From the NCBI GenBank assembly GCA_900316795.1, contig ONEF01000019.1:1-33785 (forward strand): a stretch of 33,785 nt of DNA. Reading direction: 5' to 3'. Source of the DNA: an uncultured Bacteroidales bacterium (GTDB taxonomy: Bacteria; Bacteroidota; Bacteroidia; Bacteroidales; UBA932). The translations under genes and the position numbers were made by a program. Positions 1 to 8,892 of this stretch are shown here, in pieces; the stretch's first letter is position 1; each line of letters begins with the position of its first letter. The notes beneath the pieces were generated by a model, which had not been told where the DNA came from, did not search any database, and was given only the letters and a program-made list of their open reading frames with translations.

Positions 1-50
1 AGCATATCCATATACTTGAGTCTATCTTCATAAGTATACTTTTTGTACAT
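1..50 (-). CDS. N-terminus of an IS3-type transposase OrfA (partial)
   Basis: An ATG at 50 on the minus strand opens a frame reading MYKKYTYEDRLKYMDM before the window ends. The basic and aromatic start followed by a short amphipathic helix resembles the helix-turn-helix OrfA proteins of IS3 elements. No ribosome binding site is seen; the T-run of the upstream hairpin abuts the ATG. Only 16 residues are visible, so this depends on the neighbouring IS-like terminus. Confidence 0.45.
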   Translation of the reverse strand, partial: MYKKYTYEDRLKYMDM

Positions 51-57
51 AACAAAA

Positions 58-87
58 CCCCGAAAGTTTTTTGTCTAACTTTCGGGG
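58..87 (-). terminator. 11-bp hairpin plus T-run inside the IS terminus
   Basis: CCCCGAAAGTT (58-68) pairs perfectly with AACTTTCGGGG (77-87) across an 8-base loop. On the minus strand the stem is followed by TTTTGTT, so it has the form of an intrinsic terminator for transcription arriving from the lipoprotein gene at 133-1269. The same hairpin is a usual part of IS150-like ends, where it may shield the transposase gene from outside transcription. Confidence 0.6.
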
Positions 88-132
88 TGCATGTCATTGT
101 CCAGGCTCTTTCTTTTTTATGCTTTCGTAGCG

Positions 133-1269
133 TTATTCAGTGACAAATGCTATATGGGCGGGTATGTCTCCGGTAGTGACCATCCATTTTCTCACTCCGT
201 CACGGCTGTAGCAGTATAGAGTGCCCGGAGTCACATAATCTTTTGCATCGGCGATGAAAAACTCCTTTGTCTCCGGATTTACGGCAATTCCGTAAGGAAT
301 CCGGATATCACTATCGGTGCCGTCTGTAATCAGGTTGCGGCTGACGATTTCCTTTCGGACCACATCGTAGATCGCATAGCTGATTTCGTTGGAATTCGTG
401 AAGTTGTTCCAACTGGAGCAAACCACGAGCAGGGAATCTCCGCACATCGCCATATCGGAAACCGGAAGAAGCTCAAGATAGTCGGTAACCTCGTCAGAAG
501 CGGAACTAATTATGAACGTCTGGGGATGAATGTCATAGCTATCTCCTCTGGAAGATACGTATATGTTTCCAAAGCGGTCCTTTTCCATCCTGTGAAGGTT
601 GATGCCCACATCTATGGTATTGATAACCTGAAAAGTGGCCAGGTCTATGACAGAAACCGTGTGGTCATAGTCGGGCACTCTGTAACCTCCTGAGTTGGCA
701 ACATAGAGCTTGCCGTTAAGGATGACCATTTCTTCGGGCTGGTAGCCCACTATGCACTCGTCCACAACCTGAAGGGTGGTGGTGTCTATCTTGGCCACGT
801 ATCCCTTGCGGGAATTAGGATCCATTTCCACCGGGCCTGCGTAAGAAGACACGTAGGCATAGCCCTTGTCAAAGGTTATGTAACGGCAGTTCGGGATGGA
901 AATCTGGGTGATGTGACCTGCATCCCGGCTATCCATAACCTCCACGAAATTTGAGCAGTTGATTACGGCATAGAGCTTTTTCCCGTAAATCTGAAGGTCG
1001 TTGCCCACATCGCCGAGTTCCCTGGCGACCATTGGATTCCGGAAAGGGAAGATATTCATCATATAGATGCCGGAAGTATAGTCAAAGAAATCCAGAGAAG
1101 CCTTGTTGCTTCCCATATTGCCTTCGTTCAAAAGGTAGAAGCCGGTAACGCTTCCTTCAAAGGGGGGAGTGACGGCAGTTTCTGTAGGGGGAATAACCTC
1201 CAGTTCTTTCCTGCAGGAAGACGTCGCCACAATCAATGACAGAGCAAGTATCAGATTTATTGTCTTCAT
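133..1269 (-). CDS. YncE/DUF5074-like beta-propeller surface lipoprotein (possibly BtuG-like)
   Basis: 378 residues. The N-terminus is a lipoprotein signal: short basic start, hydrophobic stretch, and a lipobox ending at Cys19 (VATSSC). The mature part is rich in repeated short blocks of the type 'K-LYVANSGG', 'IYVSSRGDSYD' and 'FFIADAKDY', expected for a YVTN/YncE-type beta-propeller. In Bacteroidota such DUF5074-like lipoproteins often accompany TonB receptors, and the cobalamin-binding BtuG belongs to this general class. No btuB or cobalamin riboswitch is visible here, so the ligand is unknown. The gene is divergent from secA with 115 bp between. A TAAATTTG box at 1277-1284 lies only 7 bases before the ATG, so the transcript should be almost leaderless. 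The gene ends 41 bp from the IS tip and looks intact. Confidence 0.7.
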   Translation of the reverse strand: MKTINLILALSLIVATSSCRKELEVIPPTETAVTPPFEGSVTGFYLLNEGNMGSNKASLDFFDYTSGIYMMNIFPFRNPMVARELGDVGNDLQIYGKKLYAVINCSNFVEVMDSRDAGHITQISIPNCRYITFDKGYAYVSSYAGPVEMDPNSRKGYVAKIDTTTLQVVDECIVGYQPEEMVILNGKLYVANSGGYRVPDYDHTVSVIDLATFQVINTIDVGINLHRMEKDRFGNIYVSSRGDSYDIHPQTFIISSASDEVTDYLELLPVSDMAMCGDSLLVVCSSWNNFTNSNEISYAIYDVVRKEIVSRNLITDGTDSDIRIPYGIAVNPETKEFFIADAKDYVTPGTLYCYSRDGVRKWMVTTGDIPAHIAFVTE

Positions 1270-1276
1270 CGTGGAG

Positions 1277-1284
1277 CAAATTTA
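1277..1284 (-). promoter_or_regulatory. Bacteroidota -7 box (TAAATTTG) for the propeller lipoprotein gene
   Basis: On the minus strand TAAATTTG matches TAnnTTTG exactly and is followed by C, as in other candidate promoters in this window. The box ends 7 bases before the ATG. A TTTG lies upstream at 1312-1315, but 27 bp away, longer than the usual spacing of about 20, so the -33 element is uncertain. Confidence 0.5.
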
Positions 1285-1384
1285 TTGATTTTTCCGCTTT
1301 TTTTCTGCAAATTTGTCAATTATTTCATTTGGCAGGATTGTCGTAATGAAAAGAAAAAGGAATTAAAAATACAGATTACCGTAT

Positions 1385-4300
1385 ATGAGTACATTATCAG
1401 ACATTCTGAAAAAACTTTTCGGCTCGAAGGAGGAGAGAGACCTCAAGGCAATAAAGCCGATTTTGAACAAAGTCCTTTCAGAATACGACAGGGTGGACGC
1501 CCTTTCAGACAACGAGCTTAGAGAGGAGACAAACAAGATCCGCAAGATAATCCGCGATCGTATATCATCCGATGTAGAAAGTCGCAAGGCTCTCAAGATC
1601 AAGCTTGAAGATGTTGAGATTTCCGCAAGGGAGAAAGAAAAACTGGCAGCCGAGGACGACCGTCTCAAGAAGAAAATCAACGAGGATGTGGAGGTTGTGC
1701 TGAATGAAGTGCTTCCTGTTGCCTTTGCCATAATGAAGTCCACTGCCCGCAGGTTCAAGGAGAATAAGACCATAAGGGTCAAGGCCACTGATTTTGACAA
1801 GGATCTTTCCACAAGGTTCGATTATGTCGAGATAGAGAATGATACCGCTATCTGGCACAACCAGTGGATGGCTGGCGGCAATATGATTACCTGGGACATG
1901 GTTCATTACGATGTGCAGCTGATCGGAGGTATCGTTCTGCACCAGGGCAAGATCGCCGAGATGGCTACAGGTGAAGGAAAGACATTGGTAGCAACCCTTC
2001 CTGTGTTCCTGAACGCTCTGGCAGGGTTCGGTGTCCACATGGTTACGGTTAACGACTACCTGGCAAAGAGAGACTCCGAGTGGATGGGCCCTCTGTACCA
2101 GTTCCATGGCCTGAGCGTTGACTGCATAGACAAGCACGAGCCTAATTCGGAGGCCAGGAAGAAGGCTTATCTTTCCGATATCACGTTCGGAACAAACAAC
2201 GAGTTCGGTTTTGACTACCTGAGAGACAATATGGCAGTAGGGCTCGAGGATCTTGTGCAGAGAGAGCATCATTACGCGATTGTGGACGAGGTGGATTCCG
2301 TGCTCATAGACGATGCGCGTACACCTCTGATCATATCCGGTCCTGTTCCAAAGGGAGAAGACCAGCAGTACGAGGAGTACAGACCTTATGTAGAGAGGCT
2401 TTACAACCTTCAGAAGCAGGAGGCTACAAAATACCTGAACGAGGCCAAGAAACTCATAGCCGCCGGCAACGAGAAAGACGGCGGTATGGCTCTTCTGAGG
2501 GCTCACAAGGCTCTGCCTAAGTACAATCCTCTGATCAAGTTCCTTTCAGAGCAGGGCATGAAGCAGCTTCTGCAGCAGACCAACAACTTCTACATGCAGA
2601 ACCAGAACAAGGAGATGCATGTTGTCACCGATCCTCTGTATTTCATCATCGATGAGCAGGAGAAGTCTGTCGAGATGACCGACAAAGGCAACGAGTACAT
2701 TGCCTCCCTGGTAAGCGATCCTAAGTTCTTCGTGCTTCCGGATGTAGGAACCGAGGTTGCGGAGATAGACCGGCAAAACATTTCCGCCGAGGAAAAGCAG
2801 GCGGCAAAAGACCAGCTCATAGCAGATTACGCCATCAAGGCTGAAAGAGTTCATACAGTGACACAGCTTCTTAAGGCCTACACCCTCTTCGAGAAGGATG
2901 TGGACTATGTGATAATGGACAACAAGATCAAGATCGTGGACGAGCAGACGGGCCGTATAATGGAGGGAAGGCGCTGGTCAGACGGTCTGCACCAGGCGGT
3001 GGAGGCCAAGGAAAACGTCAAGGTTGAGGCCGCTACCCAGACATTCGCAACCATTACCCTGCAGAACTACTTCAGGATGTACCATAAGCTGGCAGGTATG
3101 ACGGGTACGGCTTCCACTGAGGCCGGAGAGTTCTGGTCCATCTACAAGCTGGATGTAGTAACCATTCCTACCAACAAGCCGGTTATCCGAAAAGACGAGG
3201 AGGACCTCATCTACAAGACCAGGAAAGACAAGTTCAACGCAGTCATAGACAGGATTACGGAGCTCCGCAAGCAGGGCCGCCCTGTACTTGTGGGTACTAC
3301 TTCCGTGGAGGTTTCCGAGATGCTTAGCAAATCTTTGAGCCTGAGAAAGATTCCTCATAGCGTCTTGAACGCCAAGCTTCACGCCAAGGAGGCTGAGATT
3401 GTGGCTCAGGCGGGTCAGGCCGGGACTGTCACCATAGCGACAAACATGGCAGGACGAGGAACAGACATCAAGCTGGGTCCGGGAGTCGTGGAAGCAGGCG
3501 GACTTGCCATCATCGGTACCGAAAGACATGACAGCCGAAGGGTTGACCGCCAGCTGAGGGGACGTGCCGGCAGGCAGGGAGACCCGGGTTCTTCTGAGTT
3601 CTATGTTTCTCTGGAAGACAATCTCATGAGGCTCTTTGGGGCAGACAGGATAGCCAAGCTTGTTGACCGTATGGGTATGAAAGACGGAGAAGTCCTCCAG
3701 CACAAGTGGCTGTCTTCATCAGTTGAAAGAGCCCAGAAGAAGGTGGAAGAGAACAACTTCGGTATCCGTAAGAGGCTGCTGGAGTATGATGATGTGATGA
3801 ATACCCAGAGAACCGTGATCTATGCCAGGAGAAACAACGCCCTCAACGGAGAAAGAATGGACGTTGACCTCCAGAACATGATAGCGGACTTTGCAGAGGC
3901 TCTGGCTTCCAGGAAAGATGAATACGACTATGAAGGCTTCAAGCTGGAGCTCATCAAGCAGGTCTCAATAGATGCTCCGTTTGACGAAGAGTTCTTCCGT
4001 TCAAGCACCAAGGCTCAGATGAGCGATCTTCTGGAGAAGGAAATCGCGGAGATAATAGAAAGAAGGGGAGAGACCCTGGTTGCCAAGACCTTCCCTATAG
4101 TTGAGAGGGTTTATGAGACTCAGGCTGCAGCATACCAGAACATTGCTATTCCGATTACGGACGGACAGAAGGTACTTCAGTTGATTGTCAACATGAAGAA
4201 GGCTATTGACACCAAGGGTAAGGAAATCCAGAAGGGTCTGGTACGCAATGTCACCCTGATTAAGATAGACGAGCACTGGAAGCAGCATCTGAGAGATATG

Positions 4301-4684
4301 GATGACCTCAAGCAGTCTGTGCAGAATGCTACCTATGAGCAGAAGGATCCGCTGGTAATCTACAAGTTTGAGGGTTACAACCTCTTCTCAGGCGTGATAG
4401 AGAATATAAGCAGGGATGTCATCTCCTTCCTCGTCAGGGCTCAGGTAGCTCTGCGTGAGGACAATGACGCCCAGCTTCGCCAGGAAGCCAGCCGCAAGAA
4501 GACAGACATGAGCCGTATGAGCATGCGTAGGGATGACGGAAGCGCTGAGGCCGCTGCTGCAGCTGGAAGGCAGGAAAGGAGCAACCAGCCTGTACACGTG
4601 GAGAAGAAAGTCGGCAGGAACGACCCTTGCCCTTGCGGAAGTGGCAAGAAGTTCAAGAACTGCCACGGAAAAGGCCTTGTATAG
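1385..4684 (+). CDS. secA: Preprotein translocase ATPase SecA
   Basis: 1099 residues. SecA is the cytoplasmic ATPase that drives unfolded preproteins through SecYEG. Visible landmarks in order: Walker A ATGEGKT (residues 194-200), DEVD Walker B (301-304) followed by [11 protein letters not shown], a Bacteroidota-type insertion rich in K, Q and E (about 325-460) within the first nucleotide-binding domain, [39 protein letters not shown], the arginine-finger region [14 protein letters not shown], and a C-terminal zinc motif [13 protein letters not shown] (1082-1094). The length suits Bacteroidota SecA, longer than the 901-residue E. coli protein. The ATG at 1385 starts [15 protein letters not shown], the usual SecA N-terminus. 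No Shine-Dalgarno is present. lpd follows 60 bp downstream. Confidence 0.98.
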   Translation: MSTLSDILKKLFGSKEERDLKAIKPILNKVLSEYDRVDALSDNELREETNKIRKIIRDRISSDVESRKALKIKLEDVEISAREKEKLAAEDDRLKKKINEDVEVVLNEVLPVAFAIMKSTARRFKENKTIRVKATDFDKDLSTRFDYVEIENDTAIWHNQWMAGGNMITWDMVHYDVQLIGGIVLHQGKIAEMATGEGKTLVATLPVFLNALAGFGVHMVTVNDYLAKRDSEWMGPLYQFHGLSVDCIDKHEPNSEARKKAYLSDITFGTNNEFGFDYLRDNMAVGLEDLVQREHHYAIVDEVDSVLIDDARTPLIISGPVPKGEDQQYEEYRPYVERLYNLQKQEATKYLNEAKKLIAAGNEKDGGMALLRAHKALPKYNPLIKFLSEQGMKQLLQQTNNFYMQNQNKEMHVVTDPLYFIIDEQEKSVEMTDKGNEYIASLVSDPKFFVLPDVGTEVAEIDRQNISAEEKQAAKDQLIADYAIKAERVHTVTQLLKAYTLFEKDVDYVIMDNKIKIVDEQTGRIMEGRRWSDGLHQAVEAKENVKVEAATQTFATITLQNYFRMYHKLAGMTGTASTEAGEFWSIYKLDVVTIPTNKPVIRKDEEDLIYKTRKDKFNAVIDRITELRKQGRPVLVGTTSVEVSEMLSKSLSLRKIPHSVLNAKLHAKEAEIVAQAGQAGTVTIATNMAGRGTDIKLGPGVVEAGGLAIIGTERHDSRRVDRQLRGRAGRQGDPGSSEFYVSLEDNLMRLFGADRIAKLVDRMGMKDGEVLQHKWLSSSVERAQKKVEENNFGIRKRLLEYDDVMNTQRTVIYARRNNALNGERMDVDLQNMIADFAEALASRKDEYDYEGFKLELIKQVSIDAPFDEEFFRSSTKAQMSDLLEKEIAEIIERRGETLVAKTFPIVERVYETQAAAYQNIAIPITDGQKVLQLIVNMKKAIDTKGKEIQKGLVRNVTLIKIDEHWKQHLRDMDDLKQSVQNATYEQKDPLVIYKFEGYNLFSGVIENISRDVISFLVRAQVALREDNDAQLRQEASRKKTDMSRMSMRRDDGSAEAAAAAGRQERSNQPVHVEKKVGRNDPCPCGSGKKFKNCHGKGLV

Positions 4685-4744
4685 GTTTAACCCCTCGTGA
4701 GGGATATATGATTCGATTATTTGTTGTATTTAAATATTGTCGCG

Positions 4745-6199
4745 ATGCAATACGATATTATAGTGATAGGTTCAGGCCCCGGCGGCTATGTTGCTGCTGT
4801 TAGGGCTGCTCAATATGGTTTCAATGTAGCGGTAGTGGAGAAAGCCGAGATTGGCGGAATCTGCCTCAACTGGGGATGCATCCCAACCAAGGCCCTCCTG
4901 AAGTCAGCCGAGACGTTCCAGGCTTTCAAGCACCTGGCTTCTTACGGTATTTCATTTGACGGAGACAACATTGCAGACCCTGAAAGGACAAAAGACCTCA
5001 AGGCTGATGTGGCTAAGATCGTTGAGAGGGAAAGGGGAGTTGCCGACAAGATGAGAAAGGGTGTGGAGTTCCTCTTCAAGAAGAACAAGATTACCGTTGT
5101 CAGCGGCAAGGCCACAATAACAGGCGAACATACTGTTACCGTTGACTGCGCCCAGAGCCTTGAAGCCAAGTACATAATAATTGCTACCGGAGCACATCCT
5201 AAAGCTCTTCCTTTTGCTCCCTTTGACGGTGAGAAGATCATATCCTACAAGCAGGCCCTTGTTCCGGCAACATTGCCGAAATCCTTGGCGGTGATAGGTT
5301 CCGGAGCCATAGGTTCCGAGTTGGCATACTTCTATCACTCAATGGGTTGCCAGGTTCATCTGATAGAGTTCCTGGACAGGATAGTACCTCTGGAGGATGA
5401 CGATGTCTCCGCTCAGCTCAGCCGTTCTTTCAGGAAGGAAGGCATGAAGGTTATGGTAAGCACCAAGGTTTGCGGCGTGGACATAGACAAAGATGCCAAA
5501 CTGGAAGACGGAAGCCCTGATCCTGAGAATGTCACGGTAACCGTTGAAAGCAAGAAAGGAGAAGAGAAGATAAAGGTGGAGAGAGTTCTTTGTGCGGTGG
5601 GAGTGGCACCTAACACAGAAGACCTCGGCCTTGAAAATGTGGGCATCGCCACAGACCGCGGCAAGATAAGCGTGAACAGTTTCTATCATACCGGAGTTGG
5701 CAACATCTACGCCATCGGTGATGTGATTCCTACTCCTGCCCTTGCACACATGGCTTCCGCTGAGGCTGTAGCCTGCATTGAGCATATCGCTGAGGATGAG
5801 GGCAAGATAGATGCTGCCGGCAAACCAGTAAAGTTCCATCCGATCAACTATGCCCATATCCCGGGAGCAACATACACCACTCCTCAGATTGCATCCTGCG
5901 GACTGACCGAGCGCAAGGCAAAGGAAACCGGTATAAACTACAAAGTGGGCAAGTTCATGTTCACAGCATCCGGAAAGGCCACGGCAGCAGGCAAGACAGA
6001 TGGTTTCGTGAAACTCATCAGCGATGCAGATACCGACAAACTGCTTGGTGTTCACCTGATTGGAGCAGATGTTACCGAGATTATCGGCGGAATGGTCCTG
6101 GCAATGGATCTTGGAGCTACTGCCGAGCAGGTAAAAAACACGGTGTTCCCTCATCCGACCATGAGTGAAGCCATCCGCGATGCGGCAGAGGCTTTGTAG
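4745..6199 (+). CDS. lpd: Dihydrolipoyl dehydrogenase (E3)
   Basis: 484 residues. This FAD enzyme reoxidises dihydrolipoamide with NAD+ in 2-oxoacid dehydrogenase complexes or the glycine cleavage system. It opens with the FAD-binding GxGxxG (IVIGSGPGGYVAA), then the redox disulfide GGICLNWGCIPTK (Cys40 and Cys45), the NAD-binding VIGSGAIGSELA, the second FAD motif YAIGDV, and the C-terminal dimerisation domain with the His-Glu pair of HPTMSE (His470, Glu475). An in-frame ATG 24 bases upstream (4721) would add MLYLNIVA, but homologous proteins begin right at the flavin-binding strand, so 4745 is preferred. No E1 or E2 genes are adjacent. Confidence 0.95.
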   Translation: MQYDIIVIGSGPGGYVAAVRAAQYGFNVAVVEKAEIGGICLNWGCIPTKALLKSAETFQAFKHLASYGISFDGDNIADPERTKDLKADVAKIVERERGVADKMRKGVEFLFKKNKITVVSGKATITGEHTVTVDCAQSLEAKYIIIATGAHPKALPFAPFDGEKIISYKQALVPATLPKSLAVIGSGAIGSELAYFYHSMGCQVHLIEFLDRIVPLEDDDVSAQLSRSFRKEGMKVMVSTKVCGVDIDKDAKLEDGSPDPENVTVTVESKKGEEKIKVERVLCAVGVAPNTEDLGLENVGIATDRGKISVNSFYHTGVGNIYAIGDVIPTPALAHMASAEAVACIEHIAEDEGKIDAAGKPVKFHPINYAHIPGATYTTPQIASCGLTERKAKETGINYKVGKFMFTASGKATAAGKTDGFVKLISDADTDKLLGVHLIGADVTEIIGGMVLAMDLGATAEQVKNTVFPHPTMSEAIRDAAEAL

Positions 6200-6257
6200 A
6201 GGCATTTTGTGATGCTGTAAAGTGCAGATCGCAGACAGAATACGTGTTCTGAGACAA

Positions 6258-8135
6258 TTATTGAGGGGTTAGCTCAGTTGGTTTAGAGCGCTTGCTTGAC
6301 AGGCAAGAGGTCAGCGGTTCAAGTCCGCTACTCCTCACAGAGCAATAATATTCTTTTTCGCCGAAGAGAAGATCCATATCCTGATCCAGGAGTTTCTTCG
6401 CTTTAAGTCTTGGAATGAACTCCCATCCTCCTATGATGTTTCTGTTGGAGACTTCATCTGCCTTGATAGCTTTGTGGTGTTGCAGGTACCTGTAGATAAT
6501 ATCCCTGTATTCAGGATATTTGGCTACTATGCGGTCATCTATCTTGTCAGTTTCAATCCCGATTTCATCCAGAAGGCCGCCACCTCCGCTGGCCCTGTAG
6601 GATGTCATCGCAACTTTATATGTTTTCTCCATGTCAAAGGCGGAGCCGTCTGCCATTGAGAGAATCTTGATCCTTTCACCCTTTGGCAAGGTAATGTCCA
6701 CGGTGTAATAGATACCGGCAGCAGAGTCGAAGTTGTAGGAACGGTTTACAAAAGACCATACCTCCTGGTTGTTGCGTGGATCTTCCCTCGGCTGTATCCT
6801 GAGCAGATGGCCGGTAGAATCTGCGGTTATCCACTTATCGTATGAAGCCTCCAGATAGTCCTTGAGTTCCTTGCCGCTCATTGTGATGACAAACATCTGG
6901 TTCTCAAAAGGGTAGATAGTGAACAAATCGTTATAGACAATACTTCCCGCCTCAATGGTCTTGTTGTAGGTCAGAGGAGCTGCAATGGATATGTCAGCTT
7001 GGGAGGAGGCTAGACCGATGGTGTGGATCAGGTTCATGTAATAGCTCATTCCCCGGTATGAATCGCGTGTTGCCATATCCTTGTCCAGGGTTCCGACCTC
7101 GGTGAGGGTAAAGCTCTTGACTTTCAGATATTCAGGGCGGAACTTGTTGCGCATGGCGGTATCCACGTCCTTCATGTCGGATTCTATGGTTTCGGCGCTG
7201 AGCTTTTTCTCAATCACCTTGCCTTTTTTGATGGTGATGTCAATATGGCCGTGCCCCAGGTTCTTGGAATGGCTGCCGGAGTTTATCAGGCAGATGCTGT
7301 CTTTCTCTGCGGTGTATGGCCTGTGGTCGTGTGAGCAGACCACAAAGTCAACTCCCTTGAGACTGTTGAGAAGGTCCAGACCCTGGCTTTCGTAGTTGTT
7401 GCCCTTGCCTTCTCCGGTGCCGGAATGGATGGCAACGATAACAACCTGCGGCTTCTCCTTCTGGATGATTTTGTCCACATCCTGCTGGACCAGAGGAATC
7501 AGGGAAACGAAGTGCATCCCGCTGAACACGCTCTCGTCCAGCCAGGCCTTCATGTTGGGGTTGGTATAGCCCAGGATGGCAACCTTAAGTCCGCCCCGTT
7601 CAATTATCCTGTATGTAGGGAAGTATCTGTCTTCAAAACTATAGCCTGCCTTCAGTCCCTCCTCCTCGGAAACAGGACAACTGTCTTTGATAGCGTTGCC
7701 CCCGAGGAAAGGAATGCCGTTTTCTTCAAGTTCCCTGGTAACTCTGTCAAATACCGCATGGCCGGTTTCGATGTCGTGGTTTCCGACTGCCACAGCATCG
7801 TATTTCATATATGACATCAGTCTCGGGAAGAGGTGAGGACTGACTGTATCTACATAGTTGAAGTAGTATGGAGCATTGTCTCCCTGGAGGCAGTCTCCAG
7901 CATCGATGAGTATTACATTGTCAGCCCCTACGCTGTCCCTGAACTTGTTTACGATGGAACTTAAAGCCATCAGAGACTTCTTCTGGTTCCCGTTAGTATA
8001 GGTGGAATCGAACCAGGTTCCGTGTACATCGTTGGTAGTCAGGATGTGAAGAGTGTATTCCCCGTCCTTGATTTTATTGCAGGAAAATGCAGCCAATGCT
8101 ATTAGGCCAAGTATGACAATGTTCAATCTTCTCAT
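6258..8135 (-). CDS. 5'-nucleotidase / metallophosphatase family lipoprotein
   Basis: 625 residues from the ATG at 8135, which gives MRRLNIVILGLIALAAFSC, a lipoprotein signal with Cys19. The longer frame starting at 8174 has no credible signal sequence. The N-terminal calcineurin-like domain shows TNDVHG (Asp36, His38), DAGDCLQGD (about 78-86), VGNHD (118-122) and SHDH metal ligands. The C-terminal 5'-nucleotidase domain contains YNKTIEAGSIVYNDLF, SGKELKDYLE and YRASGGGG. The family hydrolyses nucleotides or related phosphate esters outside the cytoplasm. The domain fold seems finished at LLFGEKE (near 6350); the last 26 or so residues are antisense to tRNA-Val and the stop codon lies just beyond it. 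The true C-terminus is therefore as drawn, but the tail is unlikely to be functional. Confidence 0.88.
   Translation of the reverse strand: MRRLNIVILGLIALAAFSCNKIKDGEYTLHILTTNDVHGTWFDSTYTNGNQKKSLMALSSIVNKFRDSVGADNVILIDAGDCLQGDNAPYYFNYVDTVSPHLFPRLMSYMKYDAVAVGNHDIETGHAVFDRVTRELEENGIPFLGGNAIKDSCPVSEEEGLKAGYSFEDRYFPTYRIIERGGLKVAILGYTNPNMKAWLDESVFSGMHFVSLIPLVQQDVDKIIQKEKPQVVIVAIHSGTGEGKGNNYESQGLDLLNSLKGVDFVVCSHDHRPYTAEKDSICLINSGSHSKNLGHGHIDITIKKGKVIEKKLSAETIESDMKDVDTAMRNKFRPEYLKVKSFTLTEVGTLDKDMATRDSYRGMSYYMNLIHTIGLASSQADISIAAPLTYNKTIEAGSIVYNDLFTIYPFENQMFVITMSGKELKDYLEASYDKWITADSTGHLLRIQPREDPRNNQEVWSFVNRSYNFDSAAGIYYTVDITLPKGERIKILSMADGSAFDMEKTYKVAMTSYRASGGGGLLDEIGIETDKIDDRIVAKYPEYRDIIYRYLQHHKAIKADEVSNRNIIGGWEFIPRLKAKKLLDQDMDLLFGEKEYYCSVRSSGLEPLTSCLSSKRSKPTELTPQ
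6263..6337 (+). tRNA. tRNA-Val (anticodon GAC)
   Basis: A complete cloverleaf: acceptor GAGGGGT (6263-6269) pairs with ACTCCTC (6330-6336) with one G-T wobble. The D stem is GCTC/GAGC, the anticodon stem CTTGC/GCAAG with loop TTGACAG (anticodon GAC at 6298-6300), and the T stem AGCGG/CCGCT with loop TTCAAGT. The discriminator is A6337. CCA is not encoded (ACA follows). The gene lies antisense inside the 3' end of the 5'-nucleotidase reading frame. Confidence 0.95.
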
Positions 8136-8202
8136 ATAATGTGTTTCAAACATGAACAATTCAAATGCGGACACTAAAGTAGAAAAAACTCATCAATTAC
8201 AA

Positions 8203-8238
8203 GTACAATCGTGGAAAAGTAAAAATCTGAGATTGTAC
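8203..8238. repeat. 8-bp inverted repeat in a divergent intergenic region
   Basis: GTACAATC (8203-8210) and GATTGTAC (8231-8238) are perfect reverse complements separated by 20 bases. They lie between the divergent 5'-nucleotidase and acetyltransferase genes, upstream of a possible -7 box at 8284. An operator is possible; chance is not excluded. Confidence 0.35.
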
Positions 8239-8283
8239 CTGAAACTTTTGACGTTTTGGCATCCGGCCTTTTCTCTCAGCGAA

Positions 8284-8291
8284 TATATTTG
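8284..8291 (+). promoter_or_regulatory. Candidate -7 box (TATATTTG) for the acetyltransferase gene
   Basis: TATATTTG followed by CC matches TAnnTTTG and lies 24 bases before the ATG at 8316. The nearest TTTG (8255-8258) is 25 bp upstream, longer than usual, so the -33 element is doubtful. Confidence 0.35.
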
Positions 8292-8315
8292 CCGTCATCT
8301 TCTGCGTTGCATCAA

Positions 8316-8852
8316 ATGGGTAGAAAACAGTCCTTTGTAGATTTGATACGGGAATTGCGGTCCGATGCCCGGAATCCGGCATACTGTGGAACATTTGCCG
8401 GCAAGCTTCTCTTTATTCCAGGTTTCAAGTATGTTTTCCACCACCGCATCTGCTATTATCTGAGGGGTGTCTGGTGGCTTATGCCATTGTATTGTATCTG
8501 GCTGTGCTACCTGAATCATCTCAGAGTCAAATATGGAATCGAGATCAGTTCGCGTTTCCACATGCCAGATGGATTTTCCATAGCCCATTTCGGGGGAATC
8601 GTCTTCTATCCTGAAAAATGCGGGAAGGGTGTTCTCGTCCGCCAAGGTGTGACCGTAGGCAACAACGGCAAATCGCTGAGAGGCCCTAGGATTGGAAACA
8701 ATGTCCAGTTTGGGGCGCACAGCATTGTGATAGGGGATATAACCATCGGCGATCATGCAGTCATCGGAGCTGGAGCCGTAGTTACCAAAGATGTTCCTCC
8801 AGGTGCCACGGTGGTAGGCTATCGTGCAACAATTAGGATTCAGGTACACTGA
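8316..8852 (+). CDS. Serine-acetyltransferase-like hexapeptide transferase
   Basis: 178 residues from ATG 8316 (MGRKQSFVDLIRELRSDARN). The frame is open upstream only to a TTG at 8256. The N-terminal part resembles the CysE-like helical region, and a hydrophobic segment (WWLMPLYCIWLCYL) follows. The C-terminal half is a left-handed beta-helix with hexapeptide repeats (IGNNVQFGAHSIVIGDITIGDHAVIGAGAVVTKDV) and a HFGGIVF histidine region matching the serine acetyltransferase active-site area. The family transfers acetyl from acetyl-CoA to serine or to sugars. Its position 40 bp before a membrane acyltransferase gene favours a role in a surface glycan rather than cysteine synthesis, but that is inference. 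Confidence 0.75.
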   Translation: MGRKQSFVDLIRELRSDARNPAYCGTFAGKLLFIPGFKYVFHHRICYYLRGVWWLMPLYCIWLCYLNHLRVKYGIEISSRFHMPDGFSIAHFGGIVFYPEKCGKGVLVRQGVTVGNNGKSLRGPRIGNNVQFGAHSIVIGDITIGDHAVIGAGAVVTKDVPPGATVVGYRATIRIQVH

Positions 8853-8892
8853 ATAATTTGGTAATAACCGGAGATTGCTTTATCATTGTGTA

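Larger units (their letters stand above)
1..91 (-). mobile_element. Left end of an IS3-family (IS150-like) insertion sequence, truncated by the window edge
   Basis: Read on the minus strand, the segment begins with TG at 91-90 and continues TGCACCCCGAAAGTTAGACA, which resembles the terminal inverted repeats of IS150-group IS3 elements. An 11-bp inverted repeat (58-68 with 77-87) follows, then a short T-rich run and the start of a protein. That order (tip, hairpin, orfA start) is typical of the group. The other end and target duplication lie outside the window, so family assignment rests on the tip and on the first 16 residues of the ORF. Confidence 0.6.

Noticed and set aside
1270..1384. Cobalamin riboswitch before the BtuG-like gene
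   Set aside because: Only 115 bp separate it from secA, with a -7 box right at the ATG; there is no room or B12-box sequence.
1565..2506. Long minus-strand open frame inside secA, and similar long antisense frames within lpd, thrS and pheT
   Set aside because: They are shadows of strongly coding plus-strand genes; translations show no family features.
4692..4703. CCCT-CGTG-AGGG hairpin after secA as a terminator
   Set aside because: The stem is four base pairs and no T-run follows.
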